25,604 nt of DNA from an uncultured Lachnospiraceae bacterium (GTDB lineage: Bacteria; Bacillota; Clostridia; Lachnospirales; Lachnospiraceae). A program made the translations under genes and the position numbers. The stretch covers positions 2,593 to 28,196 of the forward strand of contig CAJTKA010000044.1 in assembly GCA_910576815.1 (NCBI GenBank). The letters run 5' to 3'. How positions within the stretch are numbered: the stretch's first letter is position 1; every line of letters begins with the position of its first letter. Positions 14,486-23,573 of the stretch are shown here, in pieces. The notes under the pieces were generated by a model. The model was not told the DNA's origin. It saw only the letters and a program-made list of their open reading frames with translations, and did not search any database.

Positions 14486-15355
14486 TCAGACCTTCCTAGC
14501 TGCCAACAGAGCGGCATCCTCCGCTTCACGTCCTTTATCCGTGGCATACAGAGGCTTCACTTTTGCCAGCGCGAGACCCACGCCCGTCACGATGATTGCC
14601 GCTACCACGGCCTCCACCACGCCGTTAAACGCCACCACGCCCATGATGACATCCAGTACCGCGTCGCCAGCCACGCCCATCGCGTTCGCGTAAGCGTCCT
14701 TATACAGAATAAAAATGCCGCTCATCACAAAGAGCGTATTGGTAAACGCACCCGCAAGTCCCGCATAGGAGAGCGCAATGTTCGCGGAAGCTTTCTTGCT
14801 GTTGCCAACGGTCAGCACCGCCATCAGCGCCGCGCCCACAACCAGACCGATCACCGTGCAGACAACTGCGCTCAGAGCCTCCGGGAACAGCCGCATCAAA
14901 AATGCCCGCACGGAAACAAATAATATAACAGATGCTATTAAATTTACAGCAATCTTCCCCGCCTTGTTTTCGCCCTTCACGATCCTGCGAATCAGAAGCC
15001 AGACAAAGTAAGGCACTACGCCGACCAAAATACGCGGCACAAAGCAGATGTAGAGGCTCCTAAAGACGCCTGATACACCCACAACATTATAAGCTAAGAC
15101 CGGCGAAAACACGAACGCCGAAGCCGTAGCCGGATTTATTGTGTTGTTGATAAAGCTGGTGAGTCCGAATGTGAATCCCAAAAATGCACCTTTCTTCGGT
15201 CCGAGAAATAGCGCTCCCAGGATCACCGGGATGTGAATGATCGTCGCGTTGATGACTACAAGCGGGATATATCCCAGTGGTGTGAATGCCATAATCACAA
15301 TTATGGCGGTGAACAGTGCCGTAAGCACAAGTTCGTAGGTCTTTTCATTTTTCAT
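14486..15355 (-). CDS. ECF transporter substrate-binding (S) component, probably for pantothenate
   Basis: An integral membrane S-component of an energy-coupling-factor vitamin transporter, which binds the vitamin and docks on a shared ATPase module encoded elsewhere. Multiple hydrophobic segments are visible. The first part has AFTPLGYIPL and INATIIHIPVILGALFLGPK followed by GAFLGFTFGLTSF, a pattern seen in the PanT-like branch. 289 residues is longer than the minimal S-component. It is the first gene before coaX and coaBC, which supports pantothenate as substrate; this is inference from context. A strong promoter and an AGGAGG-type site (ACAGGAGGATTGTACC) precede the ATG. Confidence 0.8.
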   Translation of the reverse strand: MKNEKTYELVLTALFTAIIVIMAFTPLGYIPLVVINATIIHIPVILGALFLGPKKGAFLGFTFGLTSFINNTINPATASAFVFSPVLAYNVVGVSGVFRSLYICFVPRILVGVVPYFVWLLIRRIVKGENKAGKIAVNLIASVILFVSVRAFLMRLFPEALSAVVCTVIGLVVGAALMAVLTVGNSKKASANIALSYAGLAGAFTNTLFVMSGIFILYKDAYANAMGVAGDAVLDVIMGVVAFNGVVEAVVAAIIVTGVGLALAKVKPLYATDKGREAEDAALLAARKV

Positions 15356-15403
15356 GGTACAATCCTCCTGTTATTATTCTCATACGAGATACAATACGGT
15401 GGT

Positions 15404-15432
15404 ATCATACCACATTGCTGTTTTTTTGACAA
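15404..15432 (-). promoter_or_regulatory. Promoter of the ECF transporter-coaX-coaBC genes
   Basis: Minus-strand TTGTCA (15427-15432), a 17-base spacer and TATGAT (15404-15409) preceded by TGG, an extended -10. Initiation near 15397 gives a leader of about 40 bases. Confidence 0.7.
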
Positions 15433-15463
15433 TATTGTTTACAAAAACATATGTTATGTATCT

Positions 15464-15491
15464 AAAAAAAGACAGCCTTGCGGCTGTCTTT
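15464..15491 (-). terminator. Intrinsic terminator of the rubrerythrin gene
   Basis: Stem GACAGCC/GGCTGTC (extended by AAA/TTT) with a 4-base loop, followed on the minus strand by seven T. It starts a few bases after the rubrerythrin stop. Confidence 0.88.
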
Positions 15492-15498
15492 CAAAGTT

Positions 15499-16038
15499 TT
15501 AATAGTTTTCAGGCTTGACCTGGAAATACGACTGCGGATGCTTACACACAGGACACAGCTCCGGGGCCTTCTTCCCAATCACGATATGACCGCAGTTTAA
15601 GCACTGCCATACGCAGTCGCCGTCCTTGGAGAACACGACGCCGTCCTCAATGTTTTGGATCAGCTTACGATATCTCTCCTCGTGCTCCTTCTCGATCTTT
15701 GCTACGCCTTCAAAAAGCAGGGCGATCTCTTCAAACCCTTCCTTGCGGGCATCCTCCGCAAACCCCTTGTACATATCCGTCCACTCGTAGTTTTCGCCTT
15801 CTGCGGCGTCCCGCAGATTTTCCCTTGTTTCGGGAATGGCGCCGCCATGCAGATACTTGAACCAGATCTTTGCGTGCTCCTTCTCATTAGCCGCCGTCTC
15901 CGCAAAAATATTGGCCATCTGCACATAGCCGTCCTTCTTCGCCTTGGACGCATAATAAGTATACTTGGTATAAGCCTGCGACTCCCCGGCAAATGCTGCC
16001 AACAGATTTTTTTCTGTCTGTGAACCTTTTAACTCCAT
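15499..16038 (-). CDS. rbr: Rubrerythrin
   Basis: A cytoplasmic peroxidase of anaerobes that reduces hydrogen peroxide using a diiron centre and a rubredoxin-type iron site. The N-terminal ferritin-like four-helix domain carries the diiron ligands in AGESQAYTKY (Glu19), NEKEHAKIW (51-59) and IEKEHEERY (115-123). The C-terminal rubredoxin domain has CLNCG (146-150) and CPVC (162-165). 179 residues fits the short rubrerythrin class. AAAGGAGG precedes the ATG. It has its own promoter and terminator, so it is probably transcribed alone. It indicates an anaerobic host. Confidence 0.96.
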   Translation of the reverse strand: MELKGSQTEKNLLAAFAGESQAYTKYTYYASKAKKDGYVQMANIFAETAANEKEHAKIWFKYLHGGAIPETRENLRDAAEGENYEWTDMYKGFAEDARKEGFEEIALLFEGVAKIEKEHEERYRKLIQNIEDGVVFSKDGDCVWQCLNCGHIVIGKKAPELCPVCKHPQSYFQVKPENY

Positions 16039-16068
16039 AACTGCCTCCTTTTTTCATTTAGTATTACC

Positions 16069-16097
16069 ATTTTACAGCAAATCTTTCATCCTGTCAC
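16069..16097 (-). promoter_or_regulatory. Promoter of rubrerythrin
   Basis: Minus-strand GTGACA (16092-16097), a 17-base spacer and TAAAAT (16069-16074), each one base from consensus. A leader of about 24 bases results. No clear PerR-type palindrome was seen. Confidence 0.6.
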
Positions 16098-16160
16098 ACA
16101 AAATATTACACCACGGCTTGCTGCATGGACGGTACTGCTGTCAGATCGATGACCGCCGCC

Positions 16161-17498
16161 TTACTTTACCGTCACCTGAAAGGTCGACACCGTTTCCTTG
16201 GACAGGGTGTTGACCGCCGTCACCTGATAGCTGCCAGAAGCCGCTGCGGTCAACACGGCCTCATAGGTAGATTTGCTTGCCTGGACCTTCAAGCCGTTTT
16301 TCGGCGACTCCTCTCCCAGCGGCGTTACCGTCCACCTCAGTTTATCCGTCTCTACTGCCCGCATCAGCCTGCTTACCTGCGCGTACAATGCGCAGCTTTC
16401 CCCGGTCCTCATCTCCACTCCGGTTTTCTGCACTTCCATCGGCCTTACATGGTCATTTTTTAACTGCTCTAAATCCGCATAATGCACCTTCAAAGATCCA
16501 TCCGTAGCGATCATATCCTTCTTGGTGGTAAATATTTTCTTTACGGAAGATACAGGCTGCCCGCCGTCTCCATATTTTGCCCGCAGAACGACAGAATACT
16601 TTTTGTTTGCCGCAAGTCCTGCAATACGGAAGGTGTTGAGCAGATTCCCGTCATAGCCGACTATCGTGAGGACGCCATCCTCCTTACCCTGCTGAATCGG
16701 CAGATCAACACCCTTCACTTCGTCCCGTACCAGCACCTCGTACTGTATCTGCGCTGCCTGCGCATCCTCCAGCAGATGCGTAAAGCAGATTTGCGCCGTG
16801 GTATCTTTGGGCACAATGCTTTTGATCGTCGGTGCCGTCGGCGGCACAGTCCCCTCGGCAGTAAGCGCCGGCGCATCGTTGTCAACGCTCATCGTATTGG
16901 ATGATACGCTTTCCTCGGCGGTATTCTCTGACACGCTTTCTTCCGGCGTATTCCCCGACACGCTTTCTTCCGGCGTATTCCCCGACACGCTTTCTTCCGG
17001 TGTATTCTCCGACACGCTTTCCTCCGGCGTATTCTCCGACACGCTTTCCTCCGGCGTATTCTCTGACACGCTTTCTTCGTCCTCGTCTTCCGTCAGTGCA
17101 TCCTCCTCAGCCGCTGTCCCGTCCTCCGTCGATGTATCCTCCTCAGCCACATTCTCCGTATTGTTCTCCGACACACTGTTCTCAGATATCGTATTCTCAG
17201 ATACACTGTTATCCGATACTGTTTCTTCGAGATCTGCTTCTTCCTTCTTCTCCGGTTCCTGCTGCTCCCGCTTCTGTATCACCGACTCCTGCGCGGCATC
17301 CACTTCTTCGAGAACATCTTCCTCTATGCCTTCTTCGTAAGCAGGAACTTTCTCTGTGCTTTCCGCAGCGATCTCCCCATCCGCGGCAGGCTCCGCAGCC
17401 TCCGCCACCGGATGAGCCGCTAAGAGCAAAACCGCTGCCATCAGACAGGCAATCCCTTGTTTATGCCGTTTTCCCATCATTGTTCTCCTAATCTTCAT
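16161..17498 (-). CDS. Secreted acidic VSxN-repeat protein with FnIII-like and Ig-like C-terminal module
   Basis: I do not recognise a named family. With the ATG at 17498 (GGGAGG 8 bases upstream) it has 445 residues; ATGs at 17480 and 17477, with AGGAG upstream, are alternatives. A signal peptide is clear (basic start, MAAVLLLAAHPVAEA, cleavage near residue 34). A very acidic linker (35-90) is followed by VSxN motifs and seven 9-residue units such as SVSENTPEE (to about 203). A FnIII-like domain (about 217-325) and a final beta-rich module (about 326-445, ending LSKETVSTFQVTVK) follow. The last two resemble the C-terminus of the upstream large secreted protein. No LPxTG or membrane anchor is seen at the end. 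The start overlaps the upstream stop, so the two are co-translated. Confidence 0.8.
   Translation of the reverse strand: MKIRRTMMGKRHKQGIACLMAAVLLLAAHPVAEAAEPAADGEIAAESTEKVPAYEEGIEEDVLEEVDAAQESVIQKREQQEPEKKEEADLEETVSDNSVSENTISENSVSENNTENVAEEDTSTEDGTAAEEDALTEDEDEESVSENTPEESVSENTPEESVSENTPEESVSGNTPEESVSGNTPEESVSENTAEESVSSNTMSVDNDAPALTAEGTVPPTAPTIKSIVPKDTTAQICFTHLLEDAQAAQIQYEVLVRDEVKGVDLPIQQGKEDGVLTIVGYDGNLLNTFRIAGLAANKKYSVVLRAKYGDGGQPVSSVKKIFTTKKDMIATDGSLKVHYADLEQLKNDHVRPMEVQKTGVEMRTGESCALYAQVSRLMRAVETDKLRWTVTPLGEESPKNGLKVQASKSTYEAVLTAAASGSYQVTAVNTLSKETVSTFQVTVK
16903..17091. repeat. 27-bp in-frame tandem repeat (seven units)
   Basis: Units containing GA(C/T)ACGCTTTC begin at 16903, 16930, 16957, 16984, 17011, 17038 and 17065, an exact 27-bp period. 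Each encodes nine residues of the form SVS(E/G)NTPEE on the minus strand. Copies differ by a few mostly third-position changes. Confidence 0.92.
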
Positions 17499-20400
17499 TC
17501 CGGATTCCTCCCGTCTGCGCACTGCCAAGATCGGACTGATAAGGCTTCACATCCACCGTAAAGCTGCAGACCACTTTCTTCGATAACGTCGATACTGCCT
17601 GTACCCTGACCGTACCGCATCTGCTCAGCGTCAGGTTGGCCGTATAACTGTCGGAAGAAGCCTTGATTGCCGCCGCTCCCTTCGGATCGGAAGTCACGCT
17701 CCACTTGATGCGGTCCGTTCCCATGACTCTGCCATAGTCTCCGATCTCCGCAAACAATACATAGGTCTGCCCGTTTTGCAATGTCACCGTCCCATCATGC
17801 GTGATCTCACTTCCCGCAGCGTTGGCATCCGCCCACAACGCTTCCATGCTTATCAGAGAAACTGTCAGGCTGTTCTCCGCCGCGATCACAGGCTTCAAAG
17901 TGGTAAACCTCTTATTCCCCGAAGCCTTCTGCACAGAAACCGCCTCGCCCAAATCCGACGGCTGCCCTGTCGGGAGATAATGCGCCGTCACCATCGCCTC
18001 ATATGCCGTGGCAGACGTCAGACCGTTTATGGTACAGCGCCAGCTTGTCAATTGTCCCTTCTTGTCATATAACGGTTCGTATGCAAACGTATTTTCTGAA
18101 CCTTCCTGACCTTCATTTCCACTGCTCTGTGCCCGATAGGTCTTTCCTTCACCCGTGGTTTTATTGGTCAGCGTCAGCGTGTAGTAATACTGTGTGCCGT
18201 CAATCTCCCGCACTACCGTATTTGGCTTAACTGTGATATCCACGGAAGTATCAAGCACTGCCGTCTTACTGATAGCGGGCGCCGCCATATCATTGACCTT
18301 GATGGTCACATTCTTTGTATCGACAAGTTGCCGTCCCTCTCCCGCTTTGTCATACAGCTTCACAGGTACGGTAAGGCTTGCACCTTTCTTTCGCTCGCCG
18401 CTTTTTGTATCCACGGGATAGGCAAAAGGTGTGATCACTGCCTTTTCTTTCTCCCCTGCCGGGTAGGTCACCGTAAAGCAATCCTTCCCCTCGCTCTCCA
18501 GCTCATCCACCAGCGCCGCCAGATCCACCCGATCCAGCTTAAAGGCCGAAGCGGCGCCTTTCACATCACAGCCTACCAGCTCCTGCACAGTAACGGGCTG
18601 CCCCAGCATAAGGGTCGTTGTCTTATCTTTCAGCACCTGAAGCGACTTCACCACCGTGATGCGAATCCTGTTGGATTCCCTGACTGCTCCGCCGGAATCC
18701 TTGCCTGTCACATAGATCTCTGCCGTTCCCGCCTGTCCGCCAAGGCTTATTTTCCCTCTACTGCTGACCTTGACCACCTTCGGGTCAGTGCTCTTAAAGG
18801 CAGGACCCTTATAGACATCCTTATCGTTCTCCCACGCATTTGCCGCAGACAGCTCATACCTTACCTCCGCAGGAAGCATTTCGCCTGTCGGATCCGTATA
18901 GCTGTAGCCGCCGTTTTCATCGTTGAACGCGGCCTCTTTTCCATCTGCGCCGTAAGCCGTAAGCTGTATCTTTGTGAGCACCGGCATCTTGGTGGTAATC
19001 TTTCCGCTCATCCATCCCGCATAGCTGATCTCTCCCGCCGCGTTCACGGTCATATTGCGGACATAGAACACATAGGCGGTATTCGTGCACAAACCGCCCG
19101 GCCAATCCAGTCTGCCTTCGGCAGTTTCCGCTCTCGCCGTCACGACCTTTCCCTGCACGCCCGAACACAATGCTTCGGATAACGCGGTTTCCAGCGTCTG
19201 TCTCTGCTCGTCGGTCATATCCTCCGCCATCCCGTTATCCAGACCAGCCTCCGTCAAAGCCGCTTCAACAGCCGCTTTCCAGGCTTTGGCATTGTTACCG
19301 AGAGAAGCCGTATAAGGCACGGCATACCCTTCCGTCCATCGGCTGTTCGCATTTTTCTTCCAGGTGGCGGCCGCGCGCACATCCTTCACGTCCGTGATCT
19401 TGATTCCGGCGGGTGCAGGCACCGGCTTCACCGTAATCTTTTTACTTGCGGCTACGACCTTCCCCTTTGCATCAAGTCCGGTCGCCCGTACTGTCAGCGT
19501 CACCTTGCCGGGCCGCAATGCCTTCATCTCGCCCGTCACGCGGTTCACACTCAGCACATTGCTGTCGTCTGAGACAAAACTAAGTTGCACTTCGTCCTTC
19601 TCATAAGCTCTGGTCACCTTCACATCGGCAATCTGACTCTGTCCCACATAAAGCATGGAAGAAAGTCCGTTAAAGGCAACTTTCTTCGCCACGTCCTTAC
19701 CTGCTCCGTCGCCCTCCAGATAGCAGTCCTGCGACGCCCGCAGCGTAACGGTCTGCCTGCGCGTCTCCTTCCCTGCCCAAGTGATGGTAAGGATCTTATC
19801 CTTCCCTGCCTCCATCTTACAATAGCAGTCCAGATATGTTTTCTCCGCTCCCCACTTCATCGTGCAGCCATCGGACTCCGGTGTAAACGCCGCTGTCGTA
19901 TTCCCCAGCGCCGCCGTTCCCAGCATGGCCTCGGGTGCGCTGATGCGCAGGGCCGCATAGTTGCCTGCCGTCTCCGCGATAGCGGTATTCTCCTTGTTGA
20001 TCGAGGAAGAATAAGCCACTGCATCGTATACTGCCGTCACCTCTTTATCGCTATTTCGATAACTGATAGTCGGACTGGATATCTCGATTCCTGTCTCCGC
20101 CAAAGCGTCAGTGCGCTCTTTCACCGTGCCGCTTGGACGAACCGCAGCCCTGACCAATTTGGAAAGATCCATCGTATAATTCACAGCCTCATAACGAGAG
20201 GCGCTCTCGTCCTCCGTATCATAGTCGATCGCTATCGATATCTCTCCCTTGTCGATCGGACACAGAACATCCACATAGCCGTCCTTTAACGTAGAATTCG
20301 CCTGCGTAAAGGTCTCGCCTTCCCCTTCTTTCGCAACAAGTTTGACTGTCCCGTTTTCGTCAAGTTTCTCCGGATCAATGGTCAGCCGAAATGCCAACAT

Positions 20401-23178
20401 CTCATTCTGTGTATCCGCTTTCGCGTCGTAGACAGGTTTCAAAGGCTGCGTTTTATCATACGGCGTTACCTGAATGACACTTCCCTTAATGGCATATTTT
20501 GCTCTCGTCCGCTCTGCGATACCTGTATAAGCACCATTTGAGACTGCTTTGATTTCTTCATCCGTCAAAGCCCTGATCGCCGTGCTGCCAAGCGTTGACT
20601 CCTGTCCCGCCACATAATCGGTATCCGCAATGTTCGCCATGTAATAGGTCTGAAAAGCCGTGGAGAGATAACGATCCTGCAGCGGCGCATGGCGGAAGCT
20701 CTTTCCTTTCAAAAATACCCCAGCCGTACAATCCAGATAATAATACTTTCCCTGAATCTTCACCAGATTATAGGTATGTGCCCCGGCATCCATGCCCATG
20801 ATCACCTTGCTCTCCAAACCAAGTTCCGAAGCCAGCCGCTGGAAGGAAAGGGCGAATCCCATACAGGTCGCCTTTCCCTTACACAAACCGCCGTAGGCAT
20901 AATGATAAACAGGGTCGCTGTTGTCATAGTGCATGGAGGCAGAAACATAATCATAGACTGCCTTCGCTCTGGCATACTCGCTCTTACCTTTCACCGCTGC
21001 CAGTCTGCCGCTTAAAAGCTGCTCCACCTTGGCGTCCACCGCCGCCTCCTGCTCTACAGTGGTCGTAAACTTTGGCACATCAAATACCAGTTTATAATAT
21101 TCTTCTCCGTATATGTTCACCGGATATTCAAAATCAGCATAAGACTGCTGCTGACGGATCGCATAGTACGCATAGTCTCCCTCCCAGGCCTTCATGCCGG
21201 GACGGTTCTTGTTGATATCGTACACTTCCGACTCCATCCACTCCGGAATGAGGCCGCCCAAAGGATTTCCTGATGGATTATCCGACTTATCCTGTGACCG
21301 CAGCGCATTGTAAGCCTCAATGGAGGGATCGCAGGCTGATTTTTTGATATAAATCACCTGTTGATTGACACGGTCCCTCACTGCTTCGCGCAAGACCTGC
21401 AGGCCCTTCTGCAGATCGTCGAATACCACACCGCCTTCCCCGTAAGAGGGATAGTTTGCGCCTTCCTCCGCCGCCTCTATCGTCACGGGAATTATAATTT
21501 TAGTAAGGCTGCCTCCATTCCCCACATTCTGACTCACCGCATACAGATAGAGTCGTTCTCCGGCAGTCTCCTGCAAACCTTTTAGTCTGGTACAGGTCGG
21601 ATTATGGAGATAGCTGTTCGGAAATCTGGCATAGGCATAGGTCACCGGATCAGGCTCGGAGCCCGGCATCACGGAATCAGACGCATAACTCTCCGGGTAG
21701 GGCCTTCCCAGCGCCCAGCAAAAACCCAAAACCTCTTTTACGTCCTCCACAAGCGTTAATCCGCCGCTCTTATCCTGCAGAGCGACGTGCAGTTCTTGAC
21801 TGCTTTCTCCCACATGAAGCGTCAGGGATTTGACCTCCTGCTTATCTTTGGTCACGATCTTTGCGCTCACATAGCGGCCGCCCGTCAGCTCCGCAATCGG
21901 CCCCACATTCAGTTCGCCCTCCGCAATCTGTCTTACGGCGCTCGCCTTCACCGTCTCGCCGCCGTCATTCTCATAGACAGCATCCAGACGATAACGGCAT
22001 TGCCATTTGTTTATAACATCCGCATCCGCAAACTTATCTGCCCAGGAAAAGCCCGCGTCGTCAGCCTCCTTGCGCGTAAACGTCTGTTTTATGGTAAAAT
22101 CTGCCTCCGCGCTGTCCGCACGGTAGATGCGATACTCTTTTATGTCCGTATCTGCCGCACAATCCCAACGCAGAATAACAACAGTGTCATTTTCATTTTG
22201 TAAGGTAAGTTCCGGTGTGGCAGGCGCATCCAGCCATTTCGCCTTTAGGATCGTGTCCTGACTGATGGCGGAATTAAAATCAAACCGTGTGTCATTCAGA
22301 TACCAACCGCCGAAATACTTTCCCGCCAGCGTCGGCGCAACGTCAGGCAGATAGACGGATGTGCTTTTCGCGCTCACCGTCACGACCGCTTTCGTCCGCT
22401 CCTCCCCGATCACCTGATAGCGCGCACTCGGCCTCGTCTCTCCGAAAGCGCCTCCGTTCGCGTCCAGCGTCACCGTATAGGATGACGCCGGGACGATACC
22501 GTCCCACTCCTCAAAGGCAATGTTATGCGCCTTTGCATCCGTTTCCGCCCGAGATCCTTTGGGGGCGTGAATCGTTTTCAACGTCGAATATTCAAAAACC
22601 GACGACGACTGCCACAGATTCAGGGAAGGGTTCGCCACATATAAATCATTCAGACTGGCGCCTAAAAATGCTTCCTCCCCGATTTTCGTCACCTTGGGCC
22701 CCATATAGATGCTGCCGATATCCGCATTGGAAAATGCCAGTTTCCCAATCGTTGTCAGATTTTCCGGTAAAACCAGCGCGCTGTAGTTTCCCGTCACCGA
22801 CCAGTCCTGATACGGATCGTATACCGTAACACCCCCAAAAGCGCCGTCTCCGATGGTGGTGATCCCATCATCCAGCGTGATCCCGTACAGCATGAACCCT
22901 TCCCAGGGCGGGTGCGGCTCATACCAATATCCCGTCTGGTCGCTCACTTTTTTCAAATAATTGTCCATTGCGCCGCTGCCTGTCAGCACCAGCGCGTCCT
23001 TATCCACCCCGTCCAGATTCTTAACGGTCTGTATCTCCCATGTGATATCCGCTCCGCACTTCCCGGATCTGGCCGGTTCCTCGTAATCCTCCGCCGCCAG
23101 CGCAGTCTGTCCGATCCCCAGGCACAGAAGCGCCGCCGCCGCGAACAATCTGATTCGTTTTCTCATATTTCCTTCCAT
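17488..23178 (-). CDS. Large secreted multidomain protein with transglutaminase-like core
   Basis: About 1,896 residues, from the ATG at 23178 with AGGTGA 4 bases upstream; ATGs at 23199 (ATGA overlap with the PqqD-like gene) and 23166 are alternatives. A signal peptide (KRIRLFAAAALLCLG, cleavage near 29) directs export. Then come BspA-like leucine-rich repeats (about 100-183; ITTIGDGAFGG, LTTIGKLAF, VTKIGEEAF), an InlB-type B-repeat (234-315; YTVTLDANGGAFGE, YFGGWY), a FnIII-like domain (320-418), and a transglutaminase-like domain (about 715-825) with Cys772 in GKATCMGFA, His801 in AHTYNLV and Asp816 in YYLDCTAG. Several Ig-like (BIG2-type, about 1173-1253 and 1400-1510) and FnIII-like domains follow. 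The triad suggests a peptidase or cross-linking enzyme outside the cell. No sortase motif is visible. Confidence 0.88.
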   Translation of the reverse strand: MEGNMRKRIRLFAAAALLCLGIGQTALAAEDYEEPARSGKCGADITWEIQTVKNLDGVDKDALVLTGSGAMDNYLKKVSDQTGYWYEPHPPWEGFMLYGITLDDGITTIGDGAFGGVTVYDPYQDWSVTGNYSALVLPENLTTIGKLAFSNADIGSIYMGPKVTKIGEEAFLGASLNDLYVANPSLNLWQSSSVFEYSTLKTIHAPKGSRAETDAKAHNIAFEEWDGIVPASSYTVTLDANGGAFGETRPSARYQVIGEERTKAVVTVSAKSTSVYLPDVAPTLAGKYFGGWYLNDTRFDFNSAISQDTILKAKWLDAPATPELTLQNENDTVVILRWDCAADTDIKEYRIYRADSAEADFTIKQTFTRKEADDAGFSWADKFADADVINKWQCRYRLDAVYENDGGETVKASAVRQIAEGELNVGPIAELTGGRYVSAKIVTKDKQEVKSLTLHVGESSQELHVALQDKSGGLTLVEDVKEVLGFCWALGRPYPESYASDSVMPGSEPDPVTYAYARFPNSYLHNPTCTRLKGLQETAGERLYLYAVSQNVGNGGSLTKIIIPVTIEAAEEGANYPSYGEGGVVFDDLQKGLQVLREAVRDRVNQQVIYIKKSACDPSIEAYNALRSQDKSDNPSGNPLGGLIPEWMESEVYDINKNRPGMKAWEGDYAYYAIRQQQSYADFEYPVNIYGEEYYKLVFDVPKFTTTVEQEAAVDAKVEQLLSGRLAAVKGKSEYARAKAVYDYVSASMHYDNSDPVYHYAYGGLCKGKATCMGFALSFQRLASELGLESKVIMGMDAGAHTYNLVKIQGKYYYLDCTAGVFLKGKSFRHAPLQDRYLSTAFQTYYMANIADTDYVAGQESTLGSTAIRALTDEEIKAVSNGAYTGIAERTRAKYAIKGSVIQVTPYDKTQPLKPVYDAKADTQNEMLAFRLTIDPEKLDENGTVKLVAKEGEGETFTQANSTLKDGYVDVLCPIDKGEISIAIDYDTEDESASRYEAVNYTMDLSKLVRAAVRPSGTVKERTDALAETGIEISSPTISYRNSDKEVTAVYDAVAYSSSINKENTAIAETAGNYAALRISAPEAMLGTAALGNTTAAFTPESDGCTMKWGAEKTYLDCYCKMEAGKDKILTITWAGKETRRQTVTLRASQDCYLEGDGAGKDVAKKVAFNGLSSMLYVGQSQIADVKVTRAYEKDEVQLSFVSDDSNVLSVNRVTGEMKALRPGKVTLTVRATGLDAKGKVVAASKKITVKPVPAPAGIKITDVKDVRAAATWKKNANSRWTEGYAVPYTASLGNNAKAWKAAVEAALTEAGLDNGMAEDMTDEQRQTLETALSEALCSGVQGKVVTARAETAEGRLDWPGGLCTNTAYVFYVRNMTVNAAGEISYAGWMSGKITTKMPVLTKIQLTAYGADGKEAAFNDENGGYSYTDPTGEMLPAEVRYELSAANAWENDKDVYKGPAFKSTDPKVVKVSSRGKISLGGQAGTAEIYVTGKDSGGAVRESNRIRITVVKSLQVLKDKTTTLMLGQPVTVQELVGCDVKGAASAFKLDRVDLAALVDELESEGKDCFTVTYPAGEKEKAVITPFAYPVDTKSGERKKGASLTVPVKLYDKAGEGRQLVDTKNVTIKVNDMAAPAISKTAVLDTSVDITVKPNTVVREIDGTQYYYTLTLTNKTTGEGKTYRAQSSGNEGQEGSENTFAYEPLYDKKGQLTSWRCTINGLTSATAYEAMVTAHYLPTGQPSDLGEAVSVQKASGNKRFTTLKPVIAAENSLTVSLISMEALWADANAAGSEITHDGTVTLQNGQTYVLFAEIGDYGRVMGTDRIKWSVTSDPKGAAAIKASSDSYTANLTLSRCGTVRVQAVSTLSKKVVCSFTVDVKPYQSDLGSAQTGGIRNED

Positions 23179-23195
23179 CTCTTCACCTGCCGCTT

Positions 23196-23573
23196 TCATC
23201 CTTCTGCGGCATCTCCCACTCTTTCTCCTGAAACAAGGCTGATAAAATGATAACTCTCCATGATCTGCATATATTTTGCCACACGGGGATAGATCGGTTC
23301 CGCCTCCTCGCCGAACCGCTCCTTCAAAAGATCAGCCAGCTCCTTAACTGTTCGCTCACCGTCAATGAGCGGCCAAAGAAAACTGCCGAATTGTTCCATA
23401 TGTACTTTCGTCACCTGCGGACGCTTGAACAGTTTCTGCGCGATCCGATTAAAGACGCCTGTATTTTCGACTTCCAGGACGACGATTTCCTCGTCGTCCC
23501 GGGTCCACTCCAGACCTTCCGCCCGCACGGGAATCAGGTCCAGATAATTTTTTTGCTTATCTTTTCGCTTCAT
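23196..23573 (-). CDS. PqqD-like (RRE-fold) small protein
   Basis: A 125-residue protein resembling the PqqD family, whose winged-helix fold is the RiPP recognition element that binds leader peptides for modifying enzymes. The core shows VHMEQFGSFLWPLIDGERTV followed by KELADLLKERFGEEAE, matching the hallmark LxxDGxRTVxELxxxLxxxF pattern of PqqD. The start ATG at 23573 shares a base with the stop of the OPT gene (TGATG); TTG at 23576 is in frame just before it. Its stop overlaps ATG 23199 of the large secreted protein. No radical SAM enzyme or short precursor gene is seen in the window, so a RiPP role is only a possibility. Confidence 0.75.
   Translation of the reverse strand: MKRKDKQKNYLDLIPVRAEGLEWTRDDEEIVVLEVENTGVFNRIAQKLFKRPQVTKVHMEQFGSFLWPLIDGERTVKELADLLKERFGEEAEPIYPRVAKYMQIMESYHFISLVSGERVGDAAEG

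Noticed and set aside
18328..19182. 284-residue plus-strand open frame
   Set aside because: Antisense to the large secreted protein, which has clear domains; no start signal or known motif.
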